This document shows, piece by piece, positions 1-10,119 of a stretch of 64,000 nt of DNA. The DNA lies in NCBI RefSeq assembly GCF_963678635.1, contig NC_087065.1, forward strand, positions 41,977,430 through 42,041,429, in the 5' to 3' direction. Position numbers and translations under genes: made by a program. Numbering within the stretch: position 1 is the first letter of the stretch; every line of letters begins with the position of its first letter. Under the pieces are notes generated by a model. The model worked only from the letters and a program-made list of their open reading frames with translations. It did not search any database and was not told the origin of the DNA. The DNA is from Symsagittifera roscoffensis (taxonomy: Eukaryota; Xenacoelomorpha; Acoela; Convolutidae).

Positions 1-210
1 TTGACAAATTGTTCTGCGCGTTTTTGTCACTTTTTGGAATTTTCTTTGGCAGAAAAGTTGCGTTTTTTTGGCGCTCGATCCTTCTCAAAACTAATATATA
101 TTTGCGCCAAAGGCGCCCTTAGAAATTTTTTAGAGTTGCTCGCCGAAAATGGATGTCATAAAGTAATACCAAAGGGGACACCCCTTTGATTCATGAGGGG
201 TTCTGGTTAC
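1..210. repeat. Dispersed repeat family B, copy at window edge
   Basis: This stretch shares the run 'ggcgc..cgctc..ctcaaaa.taatatat', the GGCGCC core and the following 'atggatgtcataaagta..aaaggggac' with other copies near 20.7, 37.9 and 60.1 kb. It is cut by the window start. No coding capacity is supported. Family B has no visible protein, and its termini are not clear to me, so the element class is unknown. Confidence 0.5.
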
Positions 211-1132
211 ATGATTAGTTTTTCTTTTACCGCCCAGGAAACTTGACTAGGAAAGTAAGATTACGATGCGTAATTTGATTTACGAAACAAAGTAGCGGAC
301 TTTAAATGGATTTACAGCTCGTTAGTTAATTAAAAAGGAATCAAATGGTTATTTTGATGGATTCCGTCTCAAACTTCATTCATCAGAAGACCCTTACAGT
401 ATTGTCGACCCCTTTTTTGAGGTAACCTAGTTGGTTAATCGAGCTCTCCCAAAAGACATAAAAGACCGTTTTTTGGCAAAACTTCCCTGTTCTGTCAAAG
501 AAATGGAGGGAGAAAACCAGCCTAAAATGACTTTTTAGTGACTCAGTGTCAAAACTCTGACAGCTGGTACAAGTAATTCTTCTTATTCAAAAATAAAAGA
601 ATAAAAAGTTCCCGAGTATAATAATCTCAAAATTAAAACATTAAAATGTGGGAAAGCATTCTCTCCACCGGAGATGATGAACAAATCAAGGTCAAATTAT
701 AAAAACCAGTTAGAAAATTCGAATTGAATTGTTGCAAATACAACAATGAATCTGAACATTTCACTCAACAGGAAAATTTTTAGTTTTCTACCTTGCTCTT
801 AATACAGTAATTGATCTTTCTTTTCCCGTCGAGAAGAGTGAATGGGTAATTTTTCAGAAAACGAACTAAAAAAAATTGCACAGGGATCAGCACTGTTGGT
901 ATGTGTAGAAATATTATGTATAATGGTTAGAAGCAGGCAAGCAAATTACGGTGGTAGGCTAAATTAGAAATAATCCGACGGAATAAATAAATGGTTGTCT
1001 GATATGGAAAAAATGAATAAAATGGCAAAATAGAAACTAAAGCCTTTAATGAGCATGAATGGGGTTGATGAATGTAAAATAAATACTCAAATTGAGGAAA
1101 ATGTTTTTGAATATGAGTGTTTTGTTTTTGTG
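211..1132. other. Non-coding stretch, nothing recognised
   Basis: AT-rich sequence. I see no convincing exon, RNA gene or element boundary. A short trace at about 415-460 ('ggttaatcgagctctccc') resembles the GACCAA...GAGCTCTCC block of repeat family B. Confidence 0.4.
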
Positions 1133-1340
1133 CTATCCCTGAAAGAATTCGTTAAACTCAACGTTAAGAAACTCGCTGTCCATTTCAAGGTTGTCATCAA
1201 AATCGTCGATAGCCATTCTGAGTGATTGTTTGGTTGAAGAAAGAGAGAGGATGCCTGTTGAAGAGAGTGAGATGACAGCATCCGAATTCGTGTCCTTTGA
1301 GTCTCGGTTGCGGGACTGTGATGCAGCACGATCGGGTCCT
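1133..1340 (-). CDS. Candidate last exon of an unrecognised host gene
   Basis: On the minus strand an acceptor-like CTGCAG ends at 1341. The following 208 bases read open, after one carried base, to a TAG at 1133-1135. The 68 codons are rich in Ser, Asp and Glu, with a run SLSSTGILSLSSTKQS and an acidic end MAIDDFDDNLEMDSEF. GC is clearly higher than in the flanks. I do not recognise the protein. The exon may belong with the minus-strand candidates at 1709-2065, but the intron phases I can see do not join cleanly, so the link is unproven. Other frames here are also partly open, which lowers confidence. Confidence 0.35.
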
Positions 1341-1708
1341 CTGCAGATCCAGATTGTTGAAATTTTTTATCTACTACATTTGTATACAGCTTTTTATGTC
1401 AGCTATCTCGTATGACGAAAAATTCACTGTTTTTTTAGTTGACTCAGCGGAGTAAAATCCGATGGAATGGTCAAAAGTATGCACTCCTGTGTTCTGCTCG
1501 CTGTAGGCAATTATTGATTGGGTATGGTCTCAGTGGGGGCTACGCTGATAAGTTCGCTAACCCGTAATAAAACGTTACCTAACCATGTCTCTATGTAGAA
1601 AACCTCCGATAATTCATTCCTAATCACTACAATTTGACGTATTCGAAAGAATTAACATGGATTCGTCGCAAGCTAAATAACACGTGTTGTGAATTACTTT
1701 CTTTGTGC

Positions 1709-2065
1709 GTGGAGGTTGTCTTATTGTCGGGTTGCGAGGAGAATTCGAAGCCCTTGTTCTTGTGTTGTTATCCAAATCAGCCAGCTCAATGTCTTTTCTG
1801 GTTTTTGGGCCTAATCTTTTGTTTTCCGCGTAGAAGTTAGTTTCTTCTGGTTCATCCGCTTTGTACCTGCTTTGAAAGAAAAGGCATCCTTGACGACGAG
1901 GGTTTTGAGGGAGACTGGTAACCCAATTCGTAACCCTTTTCCAGAGAAATGATTATTTCTCGGAATTATTGTAACCTTGTACCCATCCTCAATCCAGTCA
2001 TCGGTGTTCCAGTCAAATGCTCTCTCCTTGCTCAGTATTGATTTCCTTTGGTTGGTCTTTATGGC
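1709..2065 (-). CDS. Candidate exon(s) of an unrecognised host gene, with a frame change
   Basis: After an acceptor-like TTTCTAG (ending 2066) the minus strand reads 66 codons, including FDWNTDDWIEDGYKVTIIPR and GKGLRIGLPVSLKTLVVKD, to about 1867. From 1866 a different frame is convincingly protein-like (KADEPEETNFYAENKRLGP, KDIELADLDNN, then a basic Pro/Arg tail) and ends near GTAATT at about 1710. The change of frame falls at GCAG/GTACAAAG. It could be a splice junction (acceptor ..TTTCTTTCAAAGCAG), a one-base error, or a real frameshift in a pseudogene. The family is not recognised. Composition and absence of stops support coding; the exact exon boundaries are inference. Confidence 0.35.
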
Positions 2066-2249
2066 CTAGAAATGAGCGAAGTGTTCTCAGATCTTTCATT
2101 TCTCACTTTTGGCAAGTTATCGTTTCCAAGGATATTCCTGTTGTGATCGTCGGTTTAAAAAAATATCCATGGGACTATTCGTTTGAACAGATTGGGATCA
2201 CTGGCCTGCCTGCGATAGTGACGGCGTTGGCGATAAAACCGTAATACAA

Positions 2250-3260
2250 AAATTTGGTCGTTTGACCCACCGGATAAATATTCAATTAGGGGTCTCGCAG
2301 TTTCGACTCATGAAGAACGTTCCTCTTAAGAAAACCTACCGAGCTAACTTAGTCCACTTGTGTTTTCAGATTACTCGATTTTCTCTCCCGAGGCCGATAT
2401 TCAACAATTTTTTATGTTCTTTTCAATCGTTGTCAAAAATATTATTTACTTTTATTATAAAGTAGCTGTCATTATCCCTTTTTCCGGTTTCTGACAATGC
2501 GAGGTTGACGCCATAACATTCTTTAATTACAAGGTCACTATAAAACTCTACTCATTTAAAGTTGAAACAATAAAAAGTTACAGAGTGAAATAAACTCAAA
2601 ATTGAAAACAGTAAAAAATGAGAACGCATTTTCTCCGCCGGAGATAATGAAATTATCGTGGTCGTATAATAAAGAAAGACCACTTTCGTTTAATTTAAAA
2701 ACTAGGTAATCTAAAATGAAATAATTCTTTTCAAACGATTAATCACAACACAAAAAATGTCCTTTATGTCCAAGATATCGAAGCTTTCGCTCCCTCAGGA
2801 TTCTAAGCTATGGTACTTTTACACGACACATGTTTTATCCGAACAGTACTATTTTGCCTAAGGCGCCAAATTTTAATAACTTTGAGGGGACAAAGAAATT
2901 GATTGGTCCCGAAAAAGAAATTCTTTGGTCAAAACTTTCAACAACAAGCTCATAAATGGTGTCTGCTGACTTTCTCAGAATATTGCCATCAATGCGGAAA
3001 TTTTTGCCGAAGTAATGTCTCCTTGGTTTTATTGGAGAGCTTTTTAAAAATCGTGTCGCCGTTCTTTCGCACAAACATTAAACTCGCTCGCGCCTCTGGA
3101 ACAAATTAATCCCGTAATTTAGTTCCCAAAAGTCATAACTAGAGAAACTCATAATTTTTGCTGCTGCAAGTAGATATCATAAATTTTCACTCTGGTAGTG
3201 TAAATAATTCAAAAGCAAAAGGTCACTCAAATCATAATATCACCAGAGGTTTGAACCGCT
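2250..3260. other. Non-coding stretch with a trace of repeat family B
   Basis: Around 2850-2935 a GGCGCC-containing piece ('ctaaggcgcc', 'gaggggacaaag', 'attggtcccgaaaaag') resembles family B. The rest is AT-rich with no exon or RNA gene that I can support. Confidence 0.3.
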
Positions 3261-3264
3261 TAAA

Positions 3265-3590
3265 GTGGCAACACGGGTCGCGCAAAGTTGCAACATTGCT
3301 AAAATGGGTCGCAAAATTGCAACATGAGCCGCGCAAAGTCTAAACATGGATCGAACAAAGTCGCAAAATTTCCGGTCACGCAAAGATGCGCAAAACACTT
3401 CGGTCGCTCATAGTCGCAACATACCCATTATGAGTCGCGATGATCGCAATTTACCTTTTTTGAGTCGCGATAAGTCGCGACGTATTTTTTTGGGTCGCAC
3501 AAAGTAGCGAAATATTTCTTCTGTCGCTCAAAGACGCATCATGCCCACTTTGAGGCCCATTAATTGCAACATAAGTCCCGAAGCTCGGCC
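3265..3590 (+). repeat. Degenerate TCGC-rich tandem repeat
   Basis: About ten irregular units of 25-40 bp are built around 'gggTCGCgcaaagTcGCaac' and variants (tcgcgataagtcgcgac, tcgcacaaagtagcg). The block is far richer in CpG than its surroundings. It shows no open frame. It looks like an old minisatellite. Confidence 0.6.
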
Positions 3591-4696
3591 TGGGCATTGT
3601 CAATTAAATTATATCATCATTAGGTTTTATCAATTTTTATGAAAATCAATCAATTTGTTTAGAAAGAACATTGTTTAGAAAGAAGTTGATTGAGACTCCA
3701 AGACAGCAAATTTTTGCCAAGACTCTAAGATGAATGTTGAGATACTTATCTTTAACCTGGCTAATTGGTGCTATTACATATGTCAAGTCTGTATCAAGTT
3801 TGTGGAAAGCTTGTTTCAATTTTTGTGCATAGTGGTCGGCTTGTTGAAACTTTAATATTTTTTTTTGGAAAAAAAAGTATTTTTGCTATGTACAGCTGGA
3901 AGATTTTTGCTTTTGAAAAATGATTTTAAGTAAGCTACGCTAAATTCAGGCAAATTATTGTCAAAAACAATTAGTCAAATTGAGGTTTAGGATATTAGAC
4001 GACAAACGAATTAGACGATCAGATCAGAAAAAAAAACGGAATTTAGACGATAACTTGCGTGCAAATTGCTTAAAATTTGTTTAAAAAAGTTAATTTTTTC
4101 TAGTTGAGTGAATACTGGTTGTCCAACCAAAAATCAGGATATTAATTACACATTTGTAAAAATTGTAATATCACTGTAATGTCTCAGTTGAGCAAATTAA
4201 ATTAAATTGATGGAAACTGTCATTTTTGTTGTCAAAAACTGCAATCCAAGTTACCTTATATCTTATTATGAGACAAGTTTTATAGTTGTAAGGAAATTTT
4301 TATGCCGGATGTCGACGATTTTGGCGCTATTCAATGCCAAAATTTGTCGAATGATAACCAATTTACTAGGACAAATTATCAGTTTAGATATTCACTGGAA
4401 CAATATTGCTGTTGTTTACCAAAATCTGTAAAAGAAAACTATGCCTGTCGCAAAAACGTATTTTTCAAATTGCATCTTTTTGATACTATTCGGTTTTAGG
4501 CTTTCTTGTTTAGTAATAGTTCGTTTCATTACTAAACCTTTGATTGGCTAAAATCCATTGTTTAAACGATCATCTAAGTTGCTCGCCGCCCAATTTAATT
4601 TTCTAGGATTCGTGCCAATACAACGAATAAAAATGGGTTAACTGTTTGCTTAAGTAACTTTATCCAGCACACTAGTTTGAAATCTTACAGCATTAT
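3591..4696. other. Non-coding stretch, nothing recognised
   Basis: AT-rich and full of stops in all frames. Short open stretches around 4207-4499 show no domain, no splice sites I trust and no composition change. Confidence 0.35.
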
Positions 4697-4700
4697 TGAC

Positions 4701-5112
4701 CGGGTCTTTTTACTTTTTCCGCCCAAAATTTTTATTTATTTTTCCTTATGTCAATGTAAAAATGCAAAGAACAAAACACTGATTGCATTGATTTGTTTGG
4801 CCATTATATACGCAACAACTATCTAGGTAGATTGCACGGTTGAACCGAATTTTTTTCTTGGAATTTTTGCGATTTGTTTGTCTGTCCAAAACTCAGTAGC
4901 TTATTTCAAATAGATTTGTGTAGTTCACCTATCAATCTAATTTTTTGGCTGATTTGGCTTATTAAAATGCCGACTAAAAATTGTGATTAGACCATTTTGA
5001 GGTGGCGCTGAAATTTGATTGGCTTACTTTAGCCAATCAGATTGAAGCAAAATAGCTTATGTTCAAGACGTTTAAATAGCAGTTTTTGGGCGGACTAAGT
5101 AAAAAGACCCCC
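4701..5112. mobile_element. MITE-like element with about 30-bp terminal inverted repeats
   Basis: The left end begins GGGTCTTTTTACTTTTTCCG and continues CCCAAAA. The reverse complement of the right end reads GGGTCTTTTTACTTAGTCCG followed by CCCAAAA. TGAC occurs directly outside both ends (4697-4700, 5113-5116) and may be the target duplication. An internal palindrome, GATTGGCT...AGCCAATC, lies at about 5018-5041. There is no coding sequence. It is a non-autonomous DNA transposon whose superfamily I cannot assign. Confidence 0.6.
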
Positions 5113-5210
5113 TGACCTATAAGAATTAAGCCTATGCGCTGCTCTGATTTAGAAGCAGGAAGCGGAAAAAAATTGAAATTTTGGTAATGTTAAATAATAC
5201 AAATGAGTGA

Positions 5211-5416
5211 GGCGACAATTCGTAAGAAGCAACAATTCGTAACAGGGGACAATTGGTTAAAGTATATTAAACGGGGAACACTGATTCACGCGCAAAATTC
5301 CTCTCGTGTCGGATGTAAATGCAGTGGAGCGAAGCGGAGCAAGCGTACTCTACTTGCCAATGTCTTGTTACAAATTGTCGCCTGTTACGAATTGTCGTCT
5401 GTTATGAAATGTCGCC
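5211..5416. mobile_element. Small fold-back element with iterated GACAATTCGTAACAG motif
   Basis: The left end carries GGCGACAATTCGTAA, then ACAATTCGTAACAGG and GACAATTGG. The right end carries the same motif reversed at least three times (TTGTTACAAATTGTCGCC, TGTTACGAATTGTCGTC, TGTTATGAAATGTCGCC). The 206-bp unit is non-coding. An iterated 16-18 bp motif facing inward at both ends suggests a terminal protein-binding array of a non-autonomous element. Confidence 0.55.
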
Positions 5417-6459
5417 CTAGCATACAAATGGTAATTTAATACAAATTTAAAACTTCAGGATCTTTTTGAACAAAAAACTGCTCTTTTTGATGGCAAATTA
5501 GGGCAAAATTGTATGTTTTTCTCGCTTTTTGCAAATTTAAACTTTGTTAAAAGCAAAAGACTAAGACTAGTAAGAAGGTATCTATTTTTTCCGCTCCCTG
5601 CTGAGAATTATCCATATAATAAGTCGAATTTTGCTGCCCGTTTGTAAAGCTTTCTTTAAGCAATCCTGTTGTGCTGTAGTGCCTCGTTATAACTCGGGGG
5701 TGGGGCCGGGTGGGCCGAGAAACCCGGTCGAGACGGAGGCGCTCTGGTCTGTACGACTGTGTTCTGTCTGGTTACATATGCGGGAACTCGGCCATTTTGG
5801 TTGCCGTAACTCGGAGGTCTCAACTCATCTTCAGTGGTTCCAATTTTAGAGTCGGGCTTTTCTGAACAACCGCAAAATATTAGAACAATAAGACAGAAAT
5901 AATTGCATTAAATGGTAGTACTTTTGGCCTGAAGTTGCTTATTTTAAAAAATTTTAAATAAGCAAAATTGTAAAGCTAATTTAAAAGAGATTCAATATAT
6001 AGATAAGCAGATTATATTTTGAGAAGTTGCCTAGCAATAATTTATAGATTTTTTTCTCATTTTTGTGAATATGTTTTGTATATGATTTTTCCAAATTGTT
6101 TGGCTATTTCTCCTGAAATCCCTATAATGAACAAAAATGGCCTGCTAGACTTTTGGAACGACTTTGGCCAAAAAGTAGTTGATTTGTTGACGCGCTTTCA
6201 TGCGTATAGAAGCGTTTCCATTATATATGAGCTGAACATAGAATGCATATGGAATCAAGCGTACAGTTCAACCCCCCTCCCTCCTCGATTTGAAGGGAGG
6301 GTATAAAATACTAATTTTTCAGAAATATATTTTGAGGATGAAGTAAATTGATCTAGATAAAAAATAATCGAAATTTTCAAATTGATCGATATTTTAATCG
6401 AAAAACATTAATCGATATTTTTTAAAAATTGAATTATTAACAGGATTATCAACGGTAGG
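5417..6459. other. Non-coding stretch with a short GC-rich island
   Basis: At about 5690-5830 there is a sharp GC-rich island with CCGGGT...ACCCGG as inverted arms and repeated 'aactcgg'. It has no recognised RNA fold or domain. A 7-base pair (CCCTCCC at about 6277 and GGGAGGG at about 6294) lies near 6285. Nothing else is recognised. Confidence 0.4.
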
Positions 6460-6655
6460 TCATTTAGGGAGGAAGGGTTGTACGGTTGATCCGCCATATG
6501 TAAACAAAGAAGGAGAAAAAGAAGTCGGGTGTTGTAGTGCTGATGCTGAGGAAAACTGAAGGTACTGACTGCATTTGCACCAGATGAGCGATACGAGTAC
6601 AAGGACGGCGAGTAGAGTGACGCCTAGACTGATGAGAACCACCAACGCCACATTT
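6460..6655 (-). CDS. Candidate last exon: single-pass membrane segment and short tail
   Basis: On the minus strand an acceptor GTGTGTTTAG ends at 6656. After one carried base, 64 codons run to a TGA at 6460-6462. The exon encodes a clean transmembrane helix (VALVVLISLGVTLLAVLVLV plus SLIW), then CKC and a roughly 40-residue tail rich in Ser, Pro and Tyr. A Cys pair right after the helix fits palmitoylation. GC is well above the flanks. The hydrophobic stretch at the very start of a terminal exon fits a type I surface protein with its ectodomain in upstream exons, which would lie at higher coordinates. The family is not recognised. Confidence 0.5.
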
Positions 6656-6835
6656 CTAAACACACCATCTCAAAAAACGCCATTCGAACTAGTTCATCTA
6701 TCGTCGAATAGATATCAATCCGGATATAAACTTTTTAGCTTCTAAACACTTTTACGAAGTTATTGTGTTTCACTCAAACTGTTTTCTAGCAGATGATTGA
6801 AAACGCCTAAATTTTCCAGACAAGTTCTGGTTTAG

Positions 6836-7096
6836 TTACTAAATAGTTCCGTGTACGAGTACAGGCAGCAATATGTTGATAAAGCAGGAGACTTAGTTGA
6901 TGATCTGCAGCTTTTGAAGGCAAAGAAGTCTGCTCGCATCTGGGCGAAGCTTCATTTTCAGTTGCCTATAAAACTCGGATCGGGGAATTGCAATTGGAAA
7001 AACAGCTTCTATTTCCTAATGAAAGCTATGAGCAATCAGAGAAGATCAAAATTATATAAACGATTTATTGTTTTTAAAAAAAATCAGCTATTTGAG
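6836..7096 (+). CDS. Candidate internal exon, unrecognised
   Basis: An acceptor-like CTGGTTTAG ends at 6835 and a donor GAG/GTATAA starts at 7097. The 261 bases between are open in one frame (87 codons, phase 0 at both ends), with DKAGDLVDDLQLLKAKKS early and a basic, aromatic end. Composition in the first 200 bases is richer in GC than the flanks. No domain is recognised. It could be a chance open frame. Confidence 0.28.
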
Positions 7097-7099
7097 GTA

Positions 7100-7804
7100 T
7101 AATTAAACGACATATTCTATAATATTACTCTGAGCAATTGTTTTAACATAGGGATTCTATAGTTTTTTCCTGTTGAAAAATTTGTTTAATTTTTTAAAGA
7201 TCATCATATGTTGTGTGCTTCGGGCTCTTCGATTCTTACACTCGCATCGCAAAGTTTTGTTTCGAAGTTTTTTAATGACTATTTACAATTGCTTCAAGTA
7301 CTATTTTAAATATAGCTTTTGTCGCTACAAAAGCTGAATTATACTTTTTGATTTCTTAATACTTACTTTTTAGGGCAGTTATCAGTTGACTCATAATGCT
7401 GGCAGCTATTAGTTTGCTTTGACGTGGGAGATTAGCAAAGCTTTTTTTGTTGTATCTCCCGCGTCAAATATTAGTGTTCAATTTGCTCAAAATTCTTCAA
7501 TTTGTTAAAAATTCATGATAAAATGCATTCAGCTGTAAAAAAAACTCTTGATTTTGCTTTTACGCGACTCAATCGTTTTTTCAACGTAATCGTTTGTTGG
7601 ATCTTTTTAAATAATCAACCCATTGAAAAAAAGGTAGAGACTTGTGGAAAGCTCAAAAATGCTTAACAGTTGAATTCGTTTTTTATAGGGGCGGCAATTC
7701 GTTTCTAGGCACCCTAGGGGTTAGAAGGAATAGTTAAGGAGTTCTTTAAAAATGTCTCAAATTTTCGTTATGTGTTTTAAGGTTTTGCGACAGTTATTTT
7801 TGTG
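7100..7804. other. Non-coding stretch with one hairpin
   Basis: An inverted pair, TTTGACGTGGGAGAT at about 7418 and ATCTCCCGCGTCAAA at about 7454, encloses roughly 21 bases with one mismatch. Otherwise I see nothing. Confidence 0.4.
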
Positions 7805-7809
7805 ACAGT

Positions 7810-8245
7810 TATAAAAATTGGGTAAATTACCTGAGGAGAGTAGTACACCAATTGTTAGTAAGGGTAGTTTTAAGGGTTGAGTCAAAGGAGTTCCATGCAG
7901 TTGGGCATCAGTTGAGTAAGTACATGAAAAATAATACAATAGTAAATCAGGGATAAAACTAAGGTAAATATAATATCATAAATAGGGATATTATATTACA
8001 TGGTACGGGGAATACTAGAAGGCGAACGTTAGAAAAGGGGAACTGTTAATAAGGGGGTTATTCAGAAAAGTTGATATTAATCCCGAGTTTTCGTATAAAT
8101 TGAAACATTGTTTTACCTGAAAGTTTGTCATTTTCTTGTAAGTCATGCTGTTTTTGAAAAGTTGAGAGAAACGAGTGAGTCAGCTTGGCTGTAATGTCAA
8201 AAGTCAAGTTGAGAGAAAGGTGACCTTAATTGTTTACAATTAACA
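7810..8245 (-). repeat. 3' LTR of the BEL/Pao element
   Basis: A 436-bp direct repeat of 16050-16483. In element sense it starts TGTTAATTGTAAAC and ends in CCCAATTTTTATA. It contains 'gtataaattgaaac' at about 8092, though no promoter is proven. The right boundary abuts the G-rich GGGCGGG (minus strand), which could act as a short polypurine primer tract. Confidence 0.93.
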
Positions 8246-8499
8246 CCCGCCCACATTTGCAGAGCTTGCAAATAAAGTATTGAATAAAATAGTAAGGATA
8301 CGGTAAAATACAAAGATAAGGGAACCAGTAGATAAGGGAACCAGAAATTGTTCTTTTTCATCTTCATCTTGGTTTGTCTATCGTTGAGCTGATTGTCTTA
8401 GTTGAATTGACGAGTCGTAGATTTGTTCATCTTTGTCGAGTTGATATGTTGAAGGCTGAGTTGCGTGATTATTTGGTTGGTTAGCTATTTGGAGCTTGG

Positions 8500-10119
8500 T
8501 TACTGCGAAACTGGGAAAACGCGGCTCAATTTGACCACAGGTCGAACTTTGAATCCAGTTGGCGTTTTCAGCTTCACTGAGCGGACTATTCCATCTTGTC
8601 CAGGAAAGGTTTCCACCACTTTAGCAAGAGGCCACAGTCCACGAGGTGTAAAATCCTCCAACATCCAGACCATGTCGTCGGGTTGCAAATTGGAAGTCGC
8701 AGAAGTCCACTTTGATCGTTTCTGCTGACCTGGTAAGTACTCTCGAAGAAAGCGATTCCAGAAGTGATCTGCGAGTAGTTGGGATGCTTTCCATGATTTT
8801 GACAGAGATAAATCCTTGTCCTTGAAGATACCAGGCGGTAAATTTGGAGTTCCACGACCAAGAAGGAAATGGTTGGGAGTGAGAGGCAGATCATCTTTGA
8901 TGTCGTCAGACACATTGGTTAAAGGTCGTGAATTCATGGTTGATTCAATTTCGGTCGTGAAAGTAGCCAGTGTTTCATAGGAGAGTGTTCTTGATCCGAT
9001 GACTTTGTACAGGGAAAGTTTAAATATCTGAACTAGTCGTTCCCAAGAACCACCAAAATGAGGGGCCGCAGGAGGGTTGAATTTCCATTCGAGTGATACG
9101 TCCAGCTGATTGATGCTTTCCACAAATTCTTTGTTCTTTTCCAAGTTGTCTAGACATTTCTTCAGCTCAGAATTGGAGCCCACAAAACTTGTCCCACAAT
9201 CAGAAACCATTTTCGATGGTTTTCCTCGCCGGGCAAAAAAACGTCTGATACAAAGAAGAGTGCTGTCTGTCGATAGTCCTAATGAGGTTTCAAGATGCAC
9301 AGCTCTGATCACTAAGCATGTGAACAGTAAAATATACGCTTGGTATTGTTTTCCTTGAAGGATGATGGGAAAAGGTCCAACGTAGTCCAATCCAGTCGTT
9401 GCAAAAGGAAAATGATTTTTTGATGGCAGTCGATCAATTGGAAGATCTGACATCTGAGGGTAGTCGACTTGTTGTTGCATTCTTCTGCAGGGTATACAAC
9501 TGTGTATGATACTTTTCAGCATGACGCGGCAGCGAAGAATCCAGTAGTTTTCCTGTGCTATGGCCATTGCTTGTTCCTTTCCGCAGTGGGAATGTAGAAC
9601 ATGGATGTTAGCTAACAGCAGGCGAACATTGGGGTTTTCACCAGCGAGAATGATTGGATATCTAGCTGATAGCATGATAGGGGCACGCGTGAGACGTCCA
9701 CGAGAACGCAGGATACCGAAGTTGTCCACAAACGGTGCTAATGTTCGAAGTCTACTTTTGCCTTCAATTGGTTTTTCTTTTTTGATGTCTGAAATTTCAG
9801 AGACAAAATCTGTCCTTTGGGCAGTTTTAATTATGAGAAAGTGCGATTTCGTTAGATGCAAGAGTTGAAGATCGACCTTCGACTGTTTGTTGATCTTCCG
9901 TTTGAGATTTTCTGCGAATAAGAAGCAGTATGCAACTGTCCGTATTAGTCTTTTCCAGTTGCTGAAGCGTTTGATGTCAAATATAGGCTCAAATTTAGAC
10001 TCTAATGAAGTAACGAATACAGGGATGTTCTCAAGCCGAATGTTTTCCTGTGAAGGCCATTGAGAAGAATCGTTCAACAGAAATTCCGGTCCTAGTAGCC
10101 ACCGACAGCTTGAGGTCAT
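8500..10119 (-). CDS. BEL/Pao pol, integrase part
   Basis: 539 residues. Catalyses insertion of the element's cDNA. An HHCC-type zinc motif lies at about residues 173-211 (HVLHSH ... CIPC). The catalytic triad is about D245 (in GLDYVGPF), D307 (in VSDCGTSFVG) and E360 (in PHFGGSWERL); the spacing of about 52 between the second D and E is usual for this superfamily. The last 100 residues (DHFWNRFLREYLP ... PLAKVVETFPGQDGIVRSV) match the DUF5641 region that closes BEL integrases. The first ATG overlaps the stop of the upstream frame as ATGA, and the N-terminal part (RWLLGPEF) is the normal link between RNase H and integrase. The two frames therefore belong to one polyprotein broken by a -1 frame change near 10116-10140. 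Confidence 0.9.
   Translation of the reverse strand: MTSSCRWLLGPEFLLNDSSQWPSQENIRLENIPVFVTSLESKFEPIFDIKRFSNWKRLIRTVAYCFLFAENLKRKINKQSKVDLQLLHLTKSHFLIIKTAQRTDFVSEISDIKKEKPIEGKSRLRTLAPFVDNFGILRSRGRLTRAPIMLSARYPIILAGENPNVRLLLANIHVLHSHCGKEQAMAIAQENYWILRCRVMLKSIIHSCIPCRRMQQQVDYPQMSDLPIDRLPSKNHFPFATTGLDYVGPFPIILQGKQYQAYILLFTCLVIRAVHLETSLGLSTDSTLLCIRRFFARRGKPSKMVSDCGTSFVGSNSELKKCLDNLEKNKEFVESINQLDVSLEWKFNPPAAPHFGGSWERLVQIFKLSLYKVIGSRTLSYETLATFTTEIESTMNSRPLTNVSDDIKDDLPLTPNHFLLGRGTPNLPPGIFKDKDLSLSKSWKASQLLADHFWNRFLREYLPGQQKRSKWTSATSNLQPDDMVWMLEDFTPRGLWPLAKVVETFPGQDGIVRSVKLKTPTGFKVRPVVKLSRVFPVSQ

Noticed and set aside
8586-9868. Open frames on the other strand or frame within BEL pol
   Set aside because: They are shadows of the integrase and RT frames, with no independent evidence.
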